A stretch of 64,000 nucleotides of DNA from Alphaproteobacteria bacterium. Its GTDB lineage: Bacteria > Pseudomonadota > Alphaproteobacteria > CALKHQ01. Made by a program: the position numbers and the translations under genes. Shown here piece by piece: positions 18,821-26,846 of the stretch. The stretch is taken from contig JAWKYB010000007.1 of NCBI GenBank assembly GCA_041396705.1, forward strand, positions 124,001 to 188,000, read 5' to 3'. The notes under the pieces are model-generated. The model did not search any database. It saw nothing but the letters and a program-made list of their open reading frames with translations, and was not told the origin of the DNA. Position 1 is the stretch's first letter. Every line of letters begins with the position of its first letter.

Positions 18821-19432
18821 TCACCACATCGATTTGCGGGCCCGCTCCGGCCATTCGCGGTCATAGGGCGCGCCGCCGACCCGCCCGCTGCTGAGGTCGG
18901 CGAGGATGCGGCCCGGGGTCGGCAGGCTGGCCGGGTCGACATGGCGCGCCGGGTTCCACAGGTCGGCACGGACGATGGCGCGCGCGCACTGGAAATAGAC
19001 CGCATCGACCGCGATCACCACCACCGAGCGGGGCGGCTTGCCGTCGACGGCGAAGCTGGCCAGCAGGTCGGGCTCGACCGACAGCCTCGCCCGGCCGTTG
19101 ACGCGAAGGCTGTTGCCGCTGCCGGGAATCAGGAAGACCAGCGCCACCCGGGGATCGCGCACGATGTTGCGCAGGGAATCGACACGGTTGTTGCCGCGCC
19201 GGTCGGGCAGCAGCAGCGTGCGGTCGTCGTGGACGCGGACGAAGCCCGGCCGGTCGCCGCGCGGCGAGCAGTCCAGGCCTTCCGGCCCGACCGTCGCCAG
19301 GGCGGCAAAGGGCGATGCCTCGATCATCGCGCGATAGTGCGGCGTTACATGGTCGACTTCCTTCACCGTCGAAGTCGGCTGGGGGATGCCGTAGAGGCTC
19401 TCGAGCTGCTCGATCGAGGTGATGAAGGTCAT
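18821..19432 (-). CDS. pyridoxamine 5'-phosphate oxidase family FMN-binding protein
   Basis: 203 aa with a split-barrel flavin fold. Typical features are ATVGPEGLDCSPRGD near residue 50, VRVHDDRTLLLPDRRGNNRVDSL and the strand VALVFLIPGSGNSLRVNGRA. The pattern is like MSMEG_1061-type PPOX proteins, which bind FMN or F420 and reduce unknown substrates. It is not the vitamin B6 enzyme PdxH, which has different C-terminal motifs. It is convergent with the TetR gene. Confidence 0.82.
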   Translation of the reverse strand: MTFITSIEQLESLYGIPQPTSTVKEVDHVTPHYRAMIEASPFAALATVGPEGLDCSPRGDRPGFVRVHDDRTLLLPDRRGNNRVDSLRNIVRDPRVALVFLIPGSGNSLRVNGRARLSVEPDLLASFAVDGKPPRSVVVIAVDAVYFQCARAIVRADLWNPARHVDPASLPTPGRILADLSSGRVGGAPYDREWPERARKSMW

Positions 19433-20171
19433 GTCCGCTTTCCGATGATCGCGCCGGTGTGGATCAGTCAATCCGGATCCGCGCGGACGATCAACCGCCG
19501 GATGCGCCGCCGGTACGACACGCCATCCCGGCAACGTGCCCCAGGCTACGCATGTGTCGATTTTCCGCGGCGCCGGCATGTCGGGCGAAGCGGTATGCGC
19601 CGGTCGTCACCGCCACCCGAACAGCGCCGTCACCCCCCGGGTTCTCGCGAGTTGACGTGAAATTGCGGCAATGCGCTAAATGCGGCACTCCCTCCGGGGG
19701 CCCCCCCAAAGCGCCGGGAGGGAGTACCGGTCGGCGGCGATTGTCCCGATACCGATCGGGTTCAATCGCCGCCGGCTACGCATCCTGAAGACGACTGTTC
19801 CGTGGTCCTGCGCCGTGCCACGTCGTGACGGCGAGTACGGCTCGCAAGCGGCCCTATCTCCAGGTAGACCGCCATTTTCGCGGCCCTTTGCCCAAATCGT
19901 TAATGGGCCGATCGTCGCTGCGCCACGGTGGGAAAAGTCACACCATGATATGGCGGAATAAAGGCAAGCCGGCGGCGGTCCGACGCTCGCAATGGACCGC
20001 GGTTTCCACCCGGCCATCGGCGCTAACACCTTAGCCGGTTCAATCCTTCCAGCCTGCGTGCGCAAATTTCAGTGAGTTGCGCCGCGGAATCGCGCGCGAC
20101 AAGATGCCGCCGCCATGATCGGGTGTGCGACGCTGCGCACCGGCCGGGTCCGACAACATGGGAGAAGTGCC
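19433..20171. other. 739-base intergenic region with hairpins, no protein gene seen
   Basis: Unusually long gap for this gene-dense window. It contains a candidate promoter and two strong hairpins (19652-19774, listed separately), several shorter inverted repeats (for example cgtgg/ccacg near 19800-19822), and the GTG-start region of the cytochrome c' gene. Open frames in it lack SDs, signal peptides or domains. Confidence 0.6.
19652..19774 (+). ncRNA. candidate small RNA: promoter plus two stable hairpins
   Basis: TTGACG (19652-19657) and GCTAAA (19675-19680) are 17 bp apart, a plausible sigma-70 promoter. Just downstream is hairpin 1 (actccctcc 19687-19695 with ggagggagt 19717-19725, with a G5/C7 core). 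Hairpin 2 follows: cggcggcgattg 19732-19743 with caatcgccgccg 19763-19774, and an inner cccgat/atcggg pair. No T-run follows. The identity as an RNA gene is inferred only. Confidence 0.35.
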
Positions 20172-20636
20172 GTGAAGAATTGGCGGAATTCGTTGGTGGC
20201 GGCAGGCGCCATCGCGGTGACGATGGTGGCGGCGGGGTCGTTCTCGGCCGCAGAGAGCACGGGTGAGGGCCTGATCAAGTACCGCCAGTCGGTGATGGGT
20301 GCGCTCGGCGCCCACATGGGCGCGATCTCGCGCATCGTGCGCGGCGAGGCGGACCACCCGGACCAGCTGCTGGCCCACGCCCAGGCGGTGCAGGCGCTGG
20401 CGATGATGATTCCCGAGGCCTTCGCCGACAACGCCGAGGGCGCCGAGAACGAAGCCAAGCCTGAGATCTGGAGCGACGCCGCCGGCTTCGCCGCCAAGGC
20501 CGAGGCATTGCAGACGGCGGCAGCCGATTTCGTCGCCGCGGCCGAGACCGGCGACATGGCCGCGGCCGGGGCAGCGCTCGGCGGCGTCGGCGGCGCCTGC
20601 AAGGGCTGCCACGACAATTACCGCGAAGCGGATTAG
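20172..20636 (+). CDS. cytochrome c' (periplasmic haem protein)
   Basis: 154 aa. GTG start with ggagaag four bases upstream. A signal peptide (residues 1-26) precedes a four-helix bundle. The single haem site CKGCH is at residues 143-147, followed by DNYR at the C-terminus, the hallmark of cytochrome c'. Members bind NO or CO and buffer nitrosative stress, or serve as electron carriers in the periplasm. A dihaem cytochrome c gene follows on the same strand after 78 bp. Confidence 0.93.
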   Translation: MKNWRNSLVAAGAIAVTMVAAGSFSAAESTGEGLIKYRQSVMGALGAHMGAISRIVRGEADHPDQLLAHAQAVQALAMMIPEAFADNAEGAENEAKPEIWSDAAGFAAKAEALQTAAADFVAAAETGDMAAAGAALGGVGGACKGCHDNYREAD

Positions 20637-20714
20637 GGCCGGCGCGTCCGTCGGTCTACACTGCGCCGGCCGCGGGTCCGCGTCGGACCCCGGCCGGGCA
20701 GGGAAACAAGGCCG

Positions 20715-21689
20715 ATGAAGGCGCGACGGACCGTTCGCTGGCTGTTGGGTCTGGCCGTTGCCGGCGTGGTGGCGCTGGCAGCGGCCTTCGCCGTTGCGCG
20801 CTGGCTGACGCGCGACGCCGTGACGGTGCCCGACTACCAGCCGTCGGCCGAGCGCGGGGCGCTGGTTCTGGCGGCGGCCGGGTGCACCGGCTGCCACACC
20901 GCCGAGGGAGCCGACGCAAAGCCGCTGGCGGGCGGCCGGGCGCTGGACACGCCGTTCGGCACCTTCTACGGGCCCAACATAACCCCGGACCCGGTGCACG
21001 GCATCGGCGCGTGGTCGGACGAAGACTTCCTGCGCGCGCTGGGCCAGGGCGTCGCGCCCGACGGCAGCGACCTCTATCCCGTCTTCCCCTACACCAGCTT
21101 CACGCGGATGACGGCCGAGGACATGCTCGACCTCAAGGCCTATCTGTTCAGCCTCGAGCCGGTGGCGCAGCCGAACTCGCCGCACGAGATCGGCTTCCCG
21201 TTCTCCGTCCGCCAGACGCTGACCTTCTGGAAGCTGTTCTTCTTCGCGCCGGGTCCGGATCCGGCCGAGGCCGGCCGCGACGAGGCCTGGCATCGCGGCC
21301 GCTATCTGGTTCGCGCGCTCGGCCATTGCGGCGAGTGCCACACGCCGCGCGACGCCACCACCGGCGCGCTGGACGAGACGATGGCGCTCGCCGGCACCGA
21401 GGACGGCCCGGGCGGGGCGGCGATCCCCAACATCACCCCCGACGACGCCACCGGCATCGGGCGGTGGAGCGAGGGCGACATCGCCTTCTTCCTGCAGTCG
21501 GGCATGACGGCGGACGGCGATTTCGTTGGCGGCGAGATGGGCGAGGTCATCCGCGGCACCGGCCGGCTGTCGCCCGAAGACCGCGCCGCGATGGCGGCCT
21601 ATCTCAAGAGCATCGCGCCGGTGAGCCACCAGATCGGCCGGCCGCGACCGGCCGAGGATGGCGGCGGCGACGACAATCCCTGGGACTGA
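20715..21689 (+). CDS. membrane-anchored dihaem cytochrome c
   Basis: 324 aa. An N-terminal membrane anchor (residues 9-31) is followed by two class I cytochrome c domains, each with one CxxCH: CTGCH at residues 57-61 and CGECH at about 209-213. Each has the PNITPD loop (GPNITPDP and IPNITPDD) that follows the haem in the cytochrome subunits of alcohol or gluconate dehydrogenases. It probably passes electrons from a periplasmic dehydrogenase to the respiratory chain; no dehydrogenase gene is adjacent. It follows the cytochrome c' gene. Confidence 0.88.
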   Translation: MKARRTVRWLLGLAVAGVVALAAAFAVARWLTRDAVTVPDYQPSAERGALVLAAAGCTGCHTAEGADAKPLAGGRALDTPFGTFYGPNITPDPVHGIGAWSDEDFLRALGQGVAPDGSDLYPVFPYTSFTRMTAEDMLDLKAYLFSLEPVAQPNSPHEIGFPFSVRQTLTFWKLFFFAPGPDPAEAGRDEAWHRGRYLVRALGHCGECHTPRDATTGALDETMALAGTEDGPGGAAIPNITPDDATGIGRWSEGDIAFFLQSGMTADGDFVGGEMGEVIRGTGRLSPEDRAAMAAYLKSIAPVSHQIGRPRPAEDGGGDDNPWD

Positions 21690-21728
21690 GCGCCGCCGCC
21701 GACGCCGCGACGCCTCTGCGCAAAGCAA

Positions 21729-21752
21729 CAGGGCCGCCCGAAGGCGGCCCTG
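21729..21752. terminator. bidirectional hairpin terminator
   Basis: Perfect 10-bp stem cagggccgcc / ggcggccctg. On the minus strand the loop is UUCG closed by C-G, a very stable tetraloop, followed by TTGCTTTG. It lies between the dihaem cytochrome gene (plus) and the mini-ORF (minus), which converge. Confidence 0.65.
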
Positions 21753-21803
21753 CACGAATTTGGGCGCGGTGATCGGCCCCGGGTCGAATCGACCCTCGAG
21801 TTG

Positions 21804-21881
21804 TCAGGCGGTCGTCAGAGGCTGCTCCACCGTCCGCGAGCCAACCCGGGCCGCACGCACCGCGCGCAATTCGCTAGACAT
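21804..21881 (-). CDS. 25-aa mini-ORF with near-perfect Shine-Dalgarno
   Basis: ATG at 21881 is preceded by GGAAAGGAGGTGATCCC, which is complementary to the 3' end of 16S rRNA (GGATCACCTCCTTT) over about 13 bases. This is the strongest ribosome-binding site in the window. The peptide starts MSSELRAVRAARVG and ends VEQPLTTA: basic, no signal, no Cys. A TTGCCC-N17-CATATT promoter candidate stands upstream and a UUCG-loop hairpin downstream, so it looks like a complete tiny transcription unit. Whether it is a functional small protein or a leader peptide is unknown. Confidence 0.55.
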   Translation of the reverse strand: MSSELRAVRAARVGSRTVEQPLTTA

Positions 21882-21919
21882 GGGATCACCTCCTTTCCGT
21901 TGTTGCATCGATGCCGTCA

Positions 21920-21948
21920 AATATGGGCCCAACGGACCCGGCGGGCAA
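21920..21948 (-). promoter_or_regulatory. candidate sigma-70 promoter of the mini-ORF
   Basis: On the minus strand TTGCCC (21948-21943) and CATATT (21925-21920) are 17 bp apart, placing the transcript start about 30 bp before the strong SD of the mini-ORF. It is judged by eye only. Confidence 0.4.
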
Positions 21949-22016
21949 GCGAACCGATGTGCGGGTCCGCCGGCGCGTCGGTGGACGGCCGGCGCATCAC
22001 AACGGGACGGATACCG

Positions 22017-22439
22017 ATGATCGCGATAACCGACCGGATCGCCATCGATCCGCGCGAGATCGCGGAGAGCTTCGTGCGCGCCGGCGGACCCGGCGGCCAG
22101 AACGTCAACAAGGTCGCAACCGCGGTCCAGCTGCGCTTCGACCTGATGCATTCCCCGTCGCTGCCGGAAGAGGTGCGCGACCGTGCAGCGCGGCTCGCCG
22201 GCCGGCGGCTGAACAAGGACGGCGTGCTGGTGATCGTCGCCGCCCGCTTTCGCACGCAGGAACAGAACCGGGCCGACGCGCTGGCGCGGCTGGTCGCGCT
22301 GCTGGCCCATGCCGCCGAGCGGCCCGAACCGCGACGCCCGACACGGCCGACCCTGGCCTCGAAGCGGCGCCGGCTCGACGCGAAGGCCCAGCGCAGCCGA
22401 ACCAAGCAGCTGCGCGGCGGCCCGGCGGCGGAGGACTGA
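22017..22439 (+). CDS. arfB: ArfB, peptidyl-tRNA hydrolase for stalled-ribosome rescue
   Basis: 140 aa, normal for ArfB (YaeJ). ArfB enters ribosomes stalled without a stop codon and hydrolyses the peptidyl-tRNA. The catalytic GGQ is at residues 26-28 in RAGGPGGQNVNK, followed by the RF1-like core (VQLRFDL, GRRLNKDGVLVI) and a long basic tail (KRRRLDAKAQRSRTKQLR) that lies in the mRNA channel. The ATG at 22017 gives the canonical short N-terminus. The gene is divergent from the mini-ORF. Confidence 0.93.
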   Translation: MIAITDRIAIDPREIAESFVRAGGPGGQNVNKVATAVQLRFDLMHSPSLPEEVRDRAARLAGRRLNKDGVLVIVAARFRTQEQNRADALARLVALLAHAAERPEPRRPTRPTLASKRRRLDAKAQRSRTKQLRGGPAAED

Positions 22440-22469
22440 CGCGCGCCGACCGGGCGCCTGCCGTCCCCG

Positions 22470-23501
22470 TCAGCCGGCTGCCACGCCTAGCGCGGCGCCG
22501 ATGGCATAGGTGGCGCCGCCGGCCAGTGCGCCGATGCCGACCATCCTGAGGCCGCCCAGAACGGCACGGCGGCCGGAGAACAGGCTCATCACCGCACCGA
22601 CCGCGAACAGCGCGATCGCGGTCAGCCCGGCGGCGATCGGGACCGCGCCGCCGGCCAGCCCGGACAGGAACGGCACCAGCGGCACCGCCGCGCCGACGCC
22701 GAACGCCAGCAACGACCACAGCGCGGCACGCCAGGGCGAACCGAGGTCGTCCGGGTTGAGGCCCAGCTCCTCGCGCGACAGGGTATCGAGCGCCACCTTC
22801 GGGTTGGCGATCAGTTGGCGCGCGATGGTGCGGGCGTCGTCCAGGTCGACGCCGCGGGCCTCGTAGATCAGCGCCAGCTCCTCCGCCTCCTCCTCGGGAT
22901 AGAGCTCCAGTTCCTCGCGCTCCTGTGCGATCTGGTGCTCGAACATCTCGCGCTGGGTGCGCATGGAGACATATTCGCCGGCCGCCATCGAGAAGGCGCC
23001 GGCGAGCAGGCCTGCGACGCCGGTCAGCACGATCACGCCGGGCTCCACCGCCGCGCCGGCCACGCCCATCACCAGGCTGGCGTTGGAGACGAGCCCGTCG
23101 TTGACCCCGAACACGGCGGCCCGCAGCGCGCCGCCGCCCGCGCCGGTGTGGCGCCCGCCGATATGCTCGACGGACGTCGGCATCGGGTGGCCCAGCTCCG
23201 GCGCGGGCGCGCTGTAGACGGAAATGCCGCGCACCTTGGAGGCGGCGAGCAGGGGCCGGGCCGCGCGCGGCCCGAACCAGCCGGTCAGGCGCGCGACCAG
23301 GCGCGCGCGCAGGCGCGGCCGGAACGCCGGAACGGGGTCCAGATCGCGGCCGATGATGCCGGCCTGCTCTTCGGCCGCGCCGGCCATCGCCCGGAACAGC
23401 GCCTGCTTGGCCGGGTCGGGCTCGGCCGCGGCGACGGCTTGCGACAGGAAGGCAGCCGTCTTCTCGGCGTGCCAGCGCTCGTAGGTCTCCTGGCCGCTCA
23501 T
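22470..23501 (-). CDS. VIT1/CCC1 family iron/manganese transporter
   Basis: 343 aa. The C-terminal part is the CCC1/VIT1 membrane domain: AAVFGVNDGLVSNASLVMGV, GLLAGAFSMAAGEYVSMRTQREMFEHQI, the charged metal-binding loop with EREELELYPEEEAEELALIYE, then three further helices. The N-terminal 100 residues resemble a degenerate ferritin-like domain (EKTAAFLSQA, GAAEEQAGIIG), as seen in bacterial ferritin-VIT proteins, but lack a clear ExxH. It probably exports or stores Fe(II)/Mn(II). Not adjacent to irr. Confidence 0.88.
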   Translation of the reverse strand: MSGQETYERWHAEKTAAFLSQAVAAAEPDPAKQALFRAMAGAAEEQAGIIGRDLDPVPAFRPRLRARLVARLTGWFGPRAARPLLAASKVRGISVYSAPAPELGHPMPTSVEHIGGRHTGAGGGALRAAVFGVNDGLVSNASLVMGVAGAAVEPGVIVLTGVAGLLAGAFSMAAGEYVSMRTQREMFEHQIAQEREELELYPEEEAEELALIYEARGVDLDDARTIARQLIANPKVALDTLSREELGLNPDDLGSPWRAALWSLLAFGVGAAVPLVPFLSGLAGGAVPIAAGLTAIALFAVGAVMSLFSGRRAVLGGLRMVGIGALAGGATYAIGAALGVAAG

Positions 23502-23528
23502 CGCCGGCAGCGCGCGGCCGCGGCGCGG

Positions 23529-24014
23529 TCAGTCACGGAAGTTCACATACTGCAGCGGCTGCTCGATCTTCTGGTCCTTGATCAGCGCGATCGCCGCCTG
23601 CAGGTCGTCGCGCTTCTTGCCGCTGATCCGCAGCTCGTCGCCCTGGATCGCCGCCTGCACCTTCAGCTTGGCCGCCTTGATCGCCTTGATGATCGTCTGC
23701 GCCAGCTCGCGGTCGATGCCCTGGCGGACGGTCACGGTCTGGCGCAGGCTGTTGCCCGACGCGGTCTCGGGCTTGGCGAAGTCGAACGCGCCCGCGTCGA
23801 CCTTGCGCCGCGCCAGATAGCCGCGCAGCAGCTCCTGCACCTGCTTCAGCCGGAAGTCGTCGTCGGCCTTGAGCGTCAGCACGGTGTCGGCGCGCTCGAT
23901 CGAGCAGTTGCTGCCCTTGAAGTCGTAACGGGTGCCGATCTCGCGCATCGCGCCCTGGACGGCGTTGTCGACCTCGGCCAGGTCGGTCTTCGAGACCACA
24001 TCGAATGTCGGCAT
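23529..24014 (-). CDS. yajQ: YajQ family nucleotide-binding protein
   Basis: 161 aa, the exact family length. Starts MPTFDVVSKTDLAEVDNA and contains TRYDFKGSNCSIE, TVRQGIDRELAQTI and the C-terminal RISGKKRDDLQ, LIKD and PLQYVNFRD that define YajQ. In other bacteria YajQ-type proteins bind cyclic di-GMP and alter transcription. It is a single gene here. Confidence 0.95.
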   Translation of the reverse strand: MPTFDVVSKTDLAEVDNAVQGAMREIGTRYDFKGSNCSIERADTVLTLKADDDFRLKQVQELLRGYLARRKVDAGAFDFAKPETASGNSLRQTVTVRQGIDRELAQTIIKAIKAAKLKVQAAIQGDELRISGKKRDDLQAAIALIKDQKIEQPLQYVNFRD

Positions 24015-24142
24015 GGGGATGGGGGCCTTTCGCGGTGGCGGGTGCGGTCATCCTAGACCAGAACCCGGCCGCGGCCGAAAGGTCGTGTATGCCCGCGCCG
24101 CCGCGCCGGGCGCCGCGATGCCGGCCCGCGGCCGGCGCCGTC

Positions 24143-24691
24143 CTATTCCGCCGTCAGGCAGGCGGTGCCGACGTCGTCGTTGCCGGTCGGCGTCATGTCG
24201 GCGGGACAGCTGTAGCAGGCGTCGTCGATCTGGAAGGTGCCGGCCTCACAGCCGGGCATGCCGAGGTCTTCCGCCTCGGCCAGAATGCCGACCCCGGCCT
24301 GGGGCCGGCACGCGGCCGGCTGGTCGATCGCTGTCGCCAGGTCGCGCACATAGCCCTGCGGGCAGGCGAAGCAGCTGCCCGATGCGGGATCGAGGAAACC
24401 CTCGCCCAGGTTGAGCCCGATGCGGTCGTCGCAATCGACCTCGTTGTGGAAGGTGGCCGCCACCTCGCGCGGGCCGTTGACCGCGGTCGGCAGCGATTGG
24501 CCCGACGCGGCCGTGCCGGGCGCGAACAGGCTGTTGCCGAACAGCGACAGGGCGTTGGTCGAAAAGCCGAAGCCGCCGGCCGAGATGCGGATGCCACCGG
24601 GCACGCAGGCCGCGCTGCCGAGGGCGAGAACGAGACCGGCGGAGATGGCCAGTGGCCGGACCGGGGCGGTCTTCCGAGGCTCGATTCGCAT
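24143..24691 (-). CDS. cysteine-rich lipoprotein
   Basis: 182 aa. A lipoprotein signal (LAISAGLVLALGSAAC) is followed by a Gly/Ser-rich linker and a C-terminal half with two copies of a CxxCP module (CFACPQGYVRD and CYSCPADMTPTG), each closed by a later Cys. This is a disulfide-rich repeat like those in growth-factor-receptor type domains. The ATG at 24691 has GGGAG upstream. It follows the spermidine-synthase-like gene by 87 bp and may be the last gene of that operon. Confidence 0.7.
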   Translation of the reverse strand: MRIEPRKTAPVRPLAISAGLVLALGSAACVPGGIRISAGGFGFSTNALSLFGNSLFAPGTAASGQSLPTAVNGPREVAATFHNEVDCDDRIGLNLGEGFLDPASGSCFACPQGYVRDLATAIDQPAACRPQAGVGILAEAEDLGMPGCEAGTFQIDDACYSCPADMTPTGNDDVGTACLTAE

Positions 24692-24778
24692 CGCCGACTC
24701 CCATTGCCGCAGACGCAACCGAACCAGCATGGCCGACGGAGATGGCGAAAAAGTGGCGGGCCGTTCACGCTGCGCGCG

Positions 24779-26356
24779 CTACTGGAACCAGTCCTGCCAA
24801 CCCTGCTCGTAATATTGCACAAGCGTGTGGTCGAGGATCGAATTCGGCTCGACCGGCACCGGCGCCATATCGGGCGGGAAGTCGAACAGCCGCGGCAGCG
24901 ACTCCGCGGTGAGGAAGCGCAGGCCGGCCGGCAGCGGCGCGTGCGCGCCGCTGCGCAGGCGGGCGCCGGCGATGACGAAGCCCCATTCGCCGAAGCTCGG
25001 CACATAGGCGTGGTAGGGCCGGGTCGCCAGCGTCTCGCCCGCCTCGGGTGCGGCATAGGGGTTCGGCGCGGCGGCCAGCGTGTCGTGTACGCACCAGAAC
25101 GCCTCGCGGGCGTACAGCGGCGACGACGCCTGGGTGACCAGCACGCCGTCCGCGGCGAGGCGGCCGGCGAGGTCGGCATAGAACTCGATCGAGTAGAGCT
25201 TGGAGACGGCCAGCGTATGCGGGTCCGGCAGGTCGACGATGACGACGTCGAACAGCCCGGGCTCGGCACGGACGAAATCCCAGGCATCCCGGTTCAGCAC
25301 GCTCACCCGCGGGTCGGCCAGCGCGCCGCCGTTGAGCGCGGCGAGGTCGGGCCGGTCGCGGAACAGAGCGGTCATGGCGGGATCGAGGTCGACCAGCGTG
25401 ACCGCGACGACGTCGGCGTAGCGCAGCACCTCGCGCGCCGCCATGCCGTCGCCGCCGCCCAGGATCAGCACCTGCGCGCGCCGCGGTGCCAGCGTCATCG
25501 CCGGGTGGACTAGCGCCTCATGATAGCGGTACTCGTCGATGGTGTCGAACTGCAGTCCGCCGTTCAGATACAGCTGCGTATGCGTGCCGTTGGTGGTCAG
25601 CACCAGCCGTTGGTAGGCGGTGTCCTCTGCGTACAGGATTTCGCTGTCATAGAATCGGCTTTCCAGCAGGCCGACCAGCCGGTCGGTCAGCGCCAGCGCG
25701 GTCGCGGTGGCGACGATCGCCAGCGCGAGCAGCGTCCAGGTGCCGCGCGCCACCGTGCCTCGGAACAGCCAGGCGCCGAGACCGGCCACCGCCAGGTTGA
25801 GCAGGCCGAAGACCAGGCTCGCCGCCATCAGGCCCAGCTGCGGCACCAGCACCAGCGGGAACAGCAGCGCGGCGACGAGCGCGCCGAGATAGTCGGCAGT
25901 GAGGATGTTCGAGATGTTGACCGCCAGCGCCCGCTGGCGCTGCAGGATGCGCACGACCAGCGGGATCTCCAGTCCGACCAGGCTGCCGACGACGATGCAG
26001 ACCAGGAACAGGAAGGCCTGGTAGTTGTCGATCGCGACGAAGGCGAAGAACAGCAGCGGGGCGCTGAACCCGCCGACCAGTCCGAGCGCGACCTGGACCC
26101 CCACGAACGCGGCCTCCAGGCGGCGGACGTAGCGGGACAGCCAGGCGCCGAGGCCCATCGCGGTCATGAACAGCCCGATCACCAGCGAGAATTGGGTGAC
26201 GGAATCGCCGAGCAGGTAGCTGGAGACCGTGCCGGCGATCAGCTCGTAGACCAGCCCGCTGACGGCGATGACCAGGGTCGCCGCCAGCAGCGGCAGATAG
26301 GCCTGTCGCGGCAGCTCCGTCGCCTCGGCCGGCGGCTGTGGCGCCTCTTCGCTCAT
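24779..26356 (-). CDS. membrane-bound spermidine synthase-like protein
   Basis: 525 aa in two parts. Residues 20-230 form about seven transmembrane helices. Residues 235-500 are a polyamine aminopropyltransferase fold: NGGLQFDTIDEYRYHEALVHP, the SAM-site glycine loop LILGGGDGM at 298-305, VTLVDLDPAM, and the active-site strand FDVVIVDLPDPH. The enzyme class transfers an aminopropyl group from decarboxylated SAM to a polyamine; this one would act at the membrane. No SAM decarboxylase gene is near. It lies behind DUF4178 and DUF350 genes, a recurrent bacterial association of unsettled function. Confidence 0.85.
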   Translation of the reverse strand: MSEEAPQPPAEATELPRQAYLPLLAATLVIAVSGLVYELIAGTVSSYLLGDSVTQFSLVIGLFMTAMGLGAWLSRYVRRLEAAFVGVQVALGLVGGFSAPLLFFAFVAIDNYQAFLFLVCIVVGSLVGLEIPLVVRILQRQRALAVNISNILTADYLGALVAALLFPLVLVPQLGLMAASLVFGLLNLAVAGLGAWLFRGTVARGTWTLLALAIVATATALALTDRLVGLLESRFYDSEILYAEDTAYQRLVLTTNGTHTQLYLNGGLQFDTIDEYRYHEALVHPAMTLAPRRAQVLILGGGDGMAAREVLRYADVVAVTLVDLDPAMTALFRDRPDLAALNGGALADPRVSVLNRDAWDFVRAEPGLFDVVIVDLPDPHTLAVSKLYSIEFYADLAGRLAADGVLVTQASSPLYAREAFWCVHDTLAAAPNPYAAPEAGETLATRPYHAYVPSFGEWGFVIAGARLRSGAHAPLPAGLRFLTAESLPRLFDFPPDMAPVPVEPNSILDHTLVQYYEQGWQDWFQ

Positions 26357-26404
26357 CGCGGCCGACGGGTCAGCGGCGGCATTCCCGCACGCGCCGGCCG
26401 ACGC

Positions 26405-26629
26405 TCAGGATCGGATGACGCTGGAGATGAGGATGGCGAGCGAGATGGCGACCGACCCGATCAGGATGGCGACGGCCACGTTCTTCTTCTCGGCGATCTC
26501 CTCGTGCAGCGAGAAGTGGGTGATCTTGTCGATGATGATGTAGCTCAGGATGAACAGGCCGAGGCCGAGCAGCGTGTAGAAGACCGTGGCGATCACCTCG
26601 GCCAGCCTGATGTCGGAGAAAAGGTCCAC
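26405..26629 (-). CDS. DUF350 (YjfL-like) membrane protein
   Basis: 74 aa with two transmembrane helices: TVFYTLLGLGLFILSYIIIDKIT, and AVAILIGSVAISLAILISSVI after an acidic/Lys loop (HEEIAEKKN). This is a single copy of the DUF350 unit; YjfL of E. coli has two. GTG start at 26629 with ggggag upstream. It sits between a tiny secreted peptide gene and the spermidine-synthase-like gene. Role unknown; the family is linked by neighbourhood to envelope stress and polyamine genes. Confidence 0.85.
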   Translation of the reverse strand: MDLFSDIRLAEVIATVFYTLLGLGLFILSYIIIDKITHFSLHEEIAEKKNVAVAILIGSVAISLAILISSVIRS

Positions 26630-26657
26630 CGGCGGTCACTCCCCTATTTTTTCGGTG

Positions 26658-26807
26658 CTATTTGATCGCGACGATGCCGCCGTTGCCGGCGCTGCCGCCG
26701 CGCACGCTGCGGTCGATGTCGAAGCTCTCGGCGCCGACGCCGTAGAACGTGGCCGCGCCGGCCCCGGCGGTCAGCACCCCGAACACCAGGATCATGATCT
26801 TCGTCAT
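26658..26807 (-). CDS. 49-aa secreted or membrane-anchored peptide in the DUF4178 cluster
   Basis: Small gene with a strong SD (gggaggtg) before the ATG at 26807. Residues 1-24 form a hydrophobic signal or anchor (TKIMILVFGVLTAGAGAAT). The remaining 25 residues read FYGVGAESFDIDRSVRGGSA and then NGGIVAIK: Gly/Ser-rich with one acidic and one basic patch. It lies between the large DUF4178 gene and DUF350 with gaps of 39 and 28 bp, clearly in the operon. Not recognised; it could be the target of modification or a scaffold of the system. Confidence 0.7.
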   Translation of the reverse strand: MTKIMILVFGVLTAGAGAATFYGVGAESFDIDRSVRGGSAGNGGIVAIK

Positions 26808-26846
26808 CCACGCACCTCCCGGCCGGACCGGCCCGATTGCCGCCGG

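Noticed and set aside
19676..20065. 129-codon minus-strand frame in the long intergenic gap
   Set aside because: Runs through both hairpins, no SD, no domain.
20040..21755. 571-codon minus-strand frame across both cytochrome genes
   Set aside because: The plus strand has two cytochromes with signal or anchor segments and CxxCH sites; the minus frame has no protein features.
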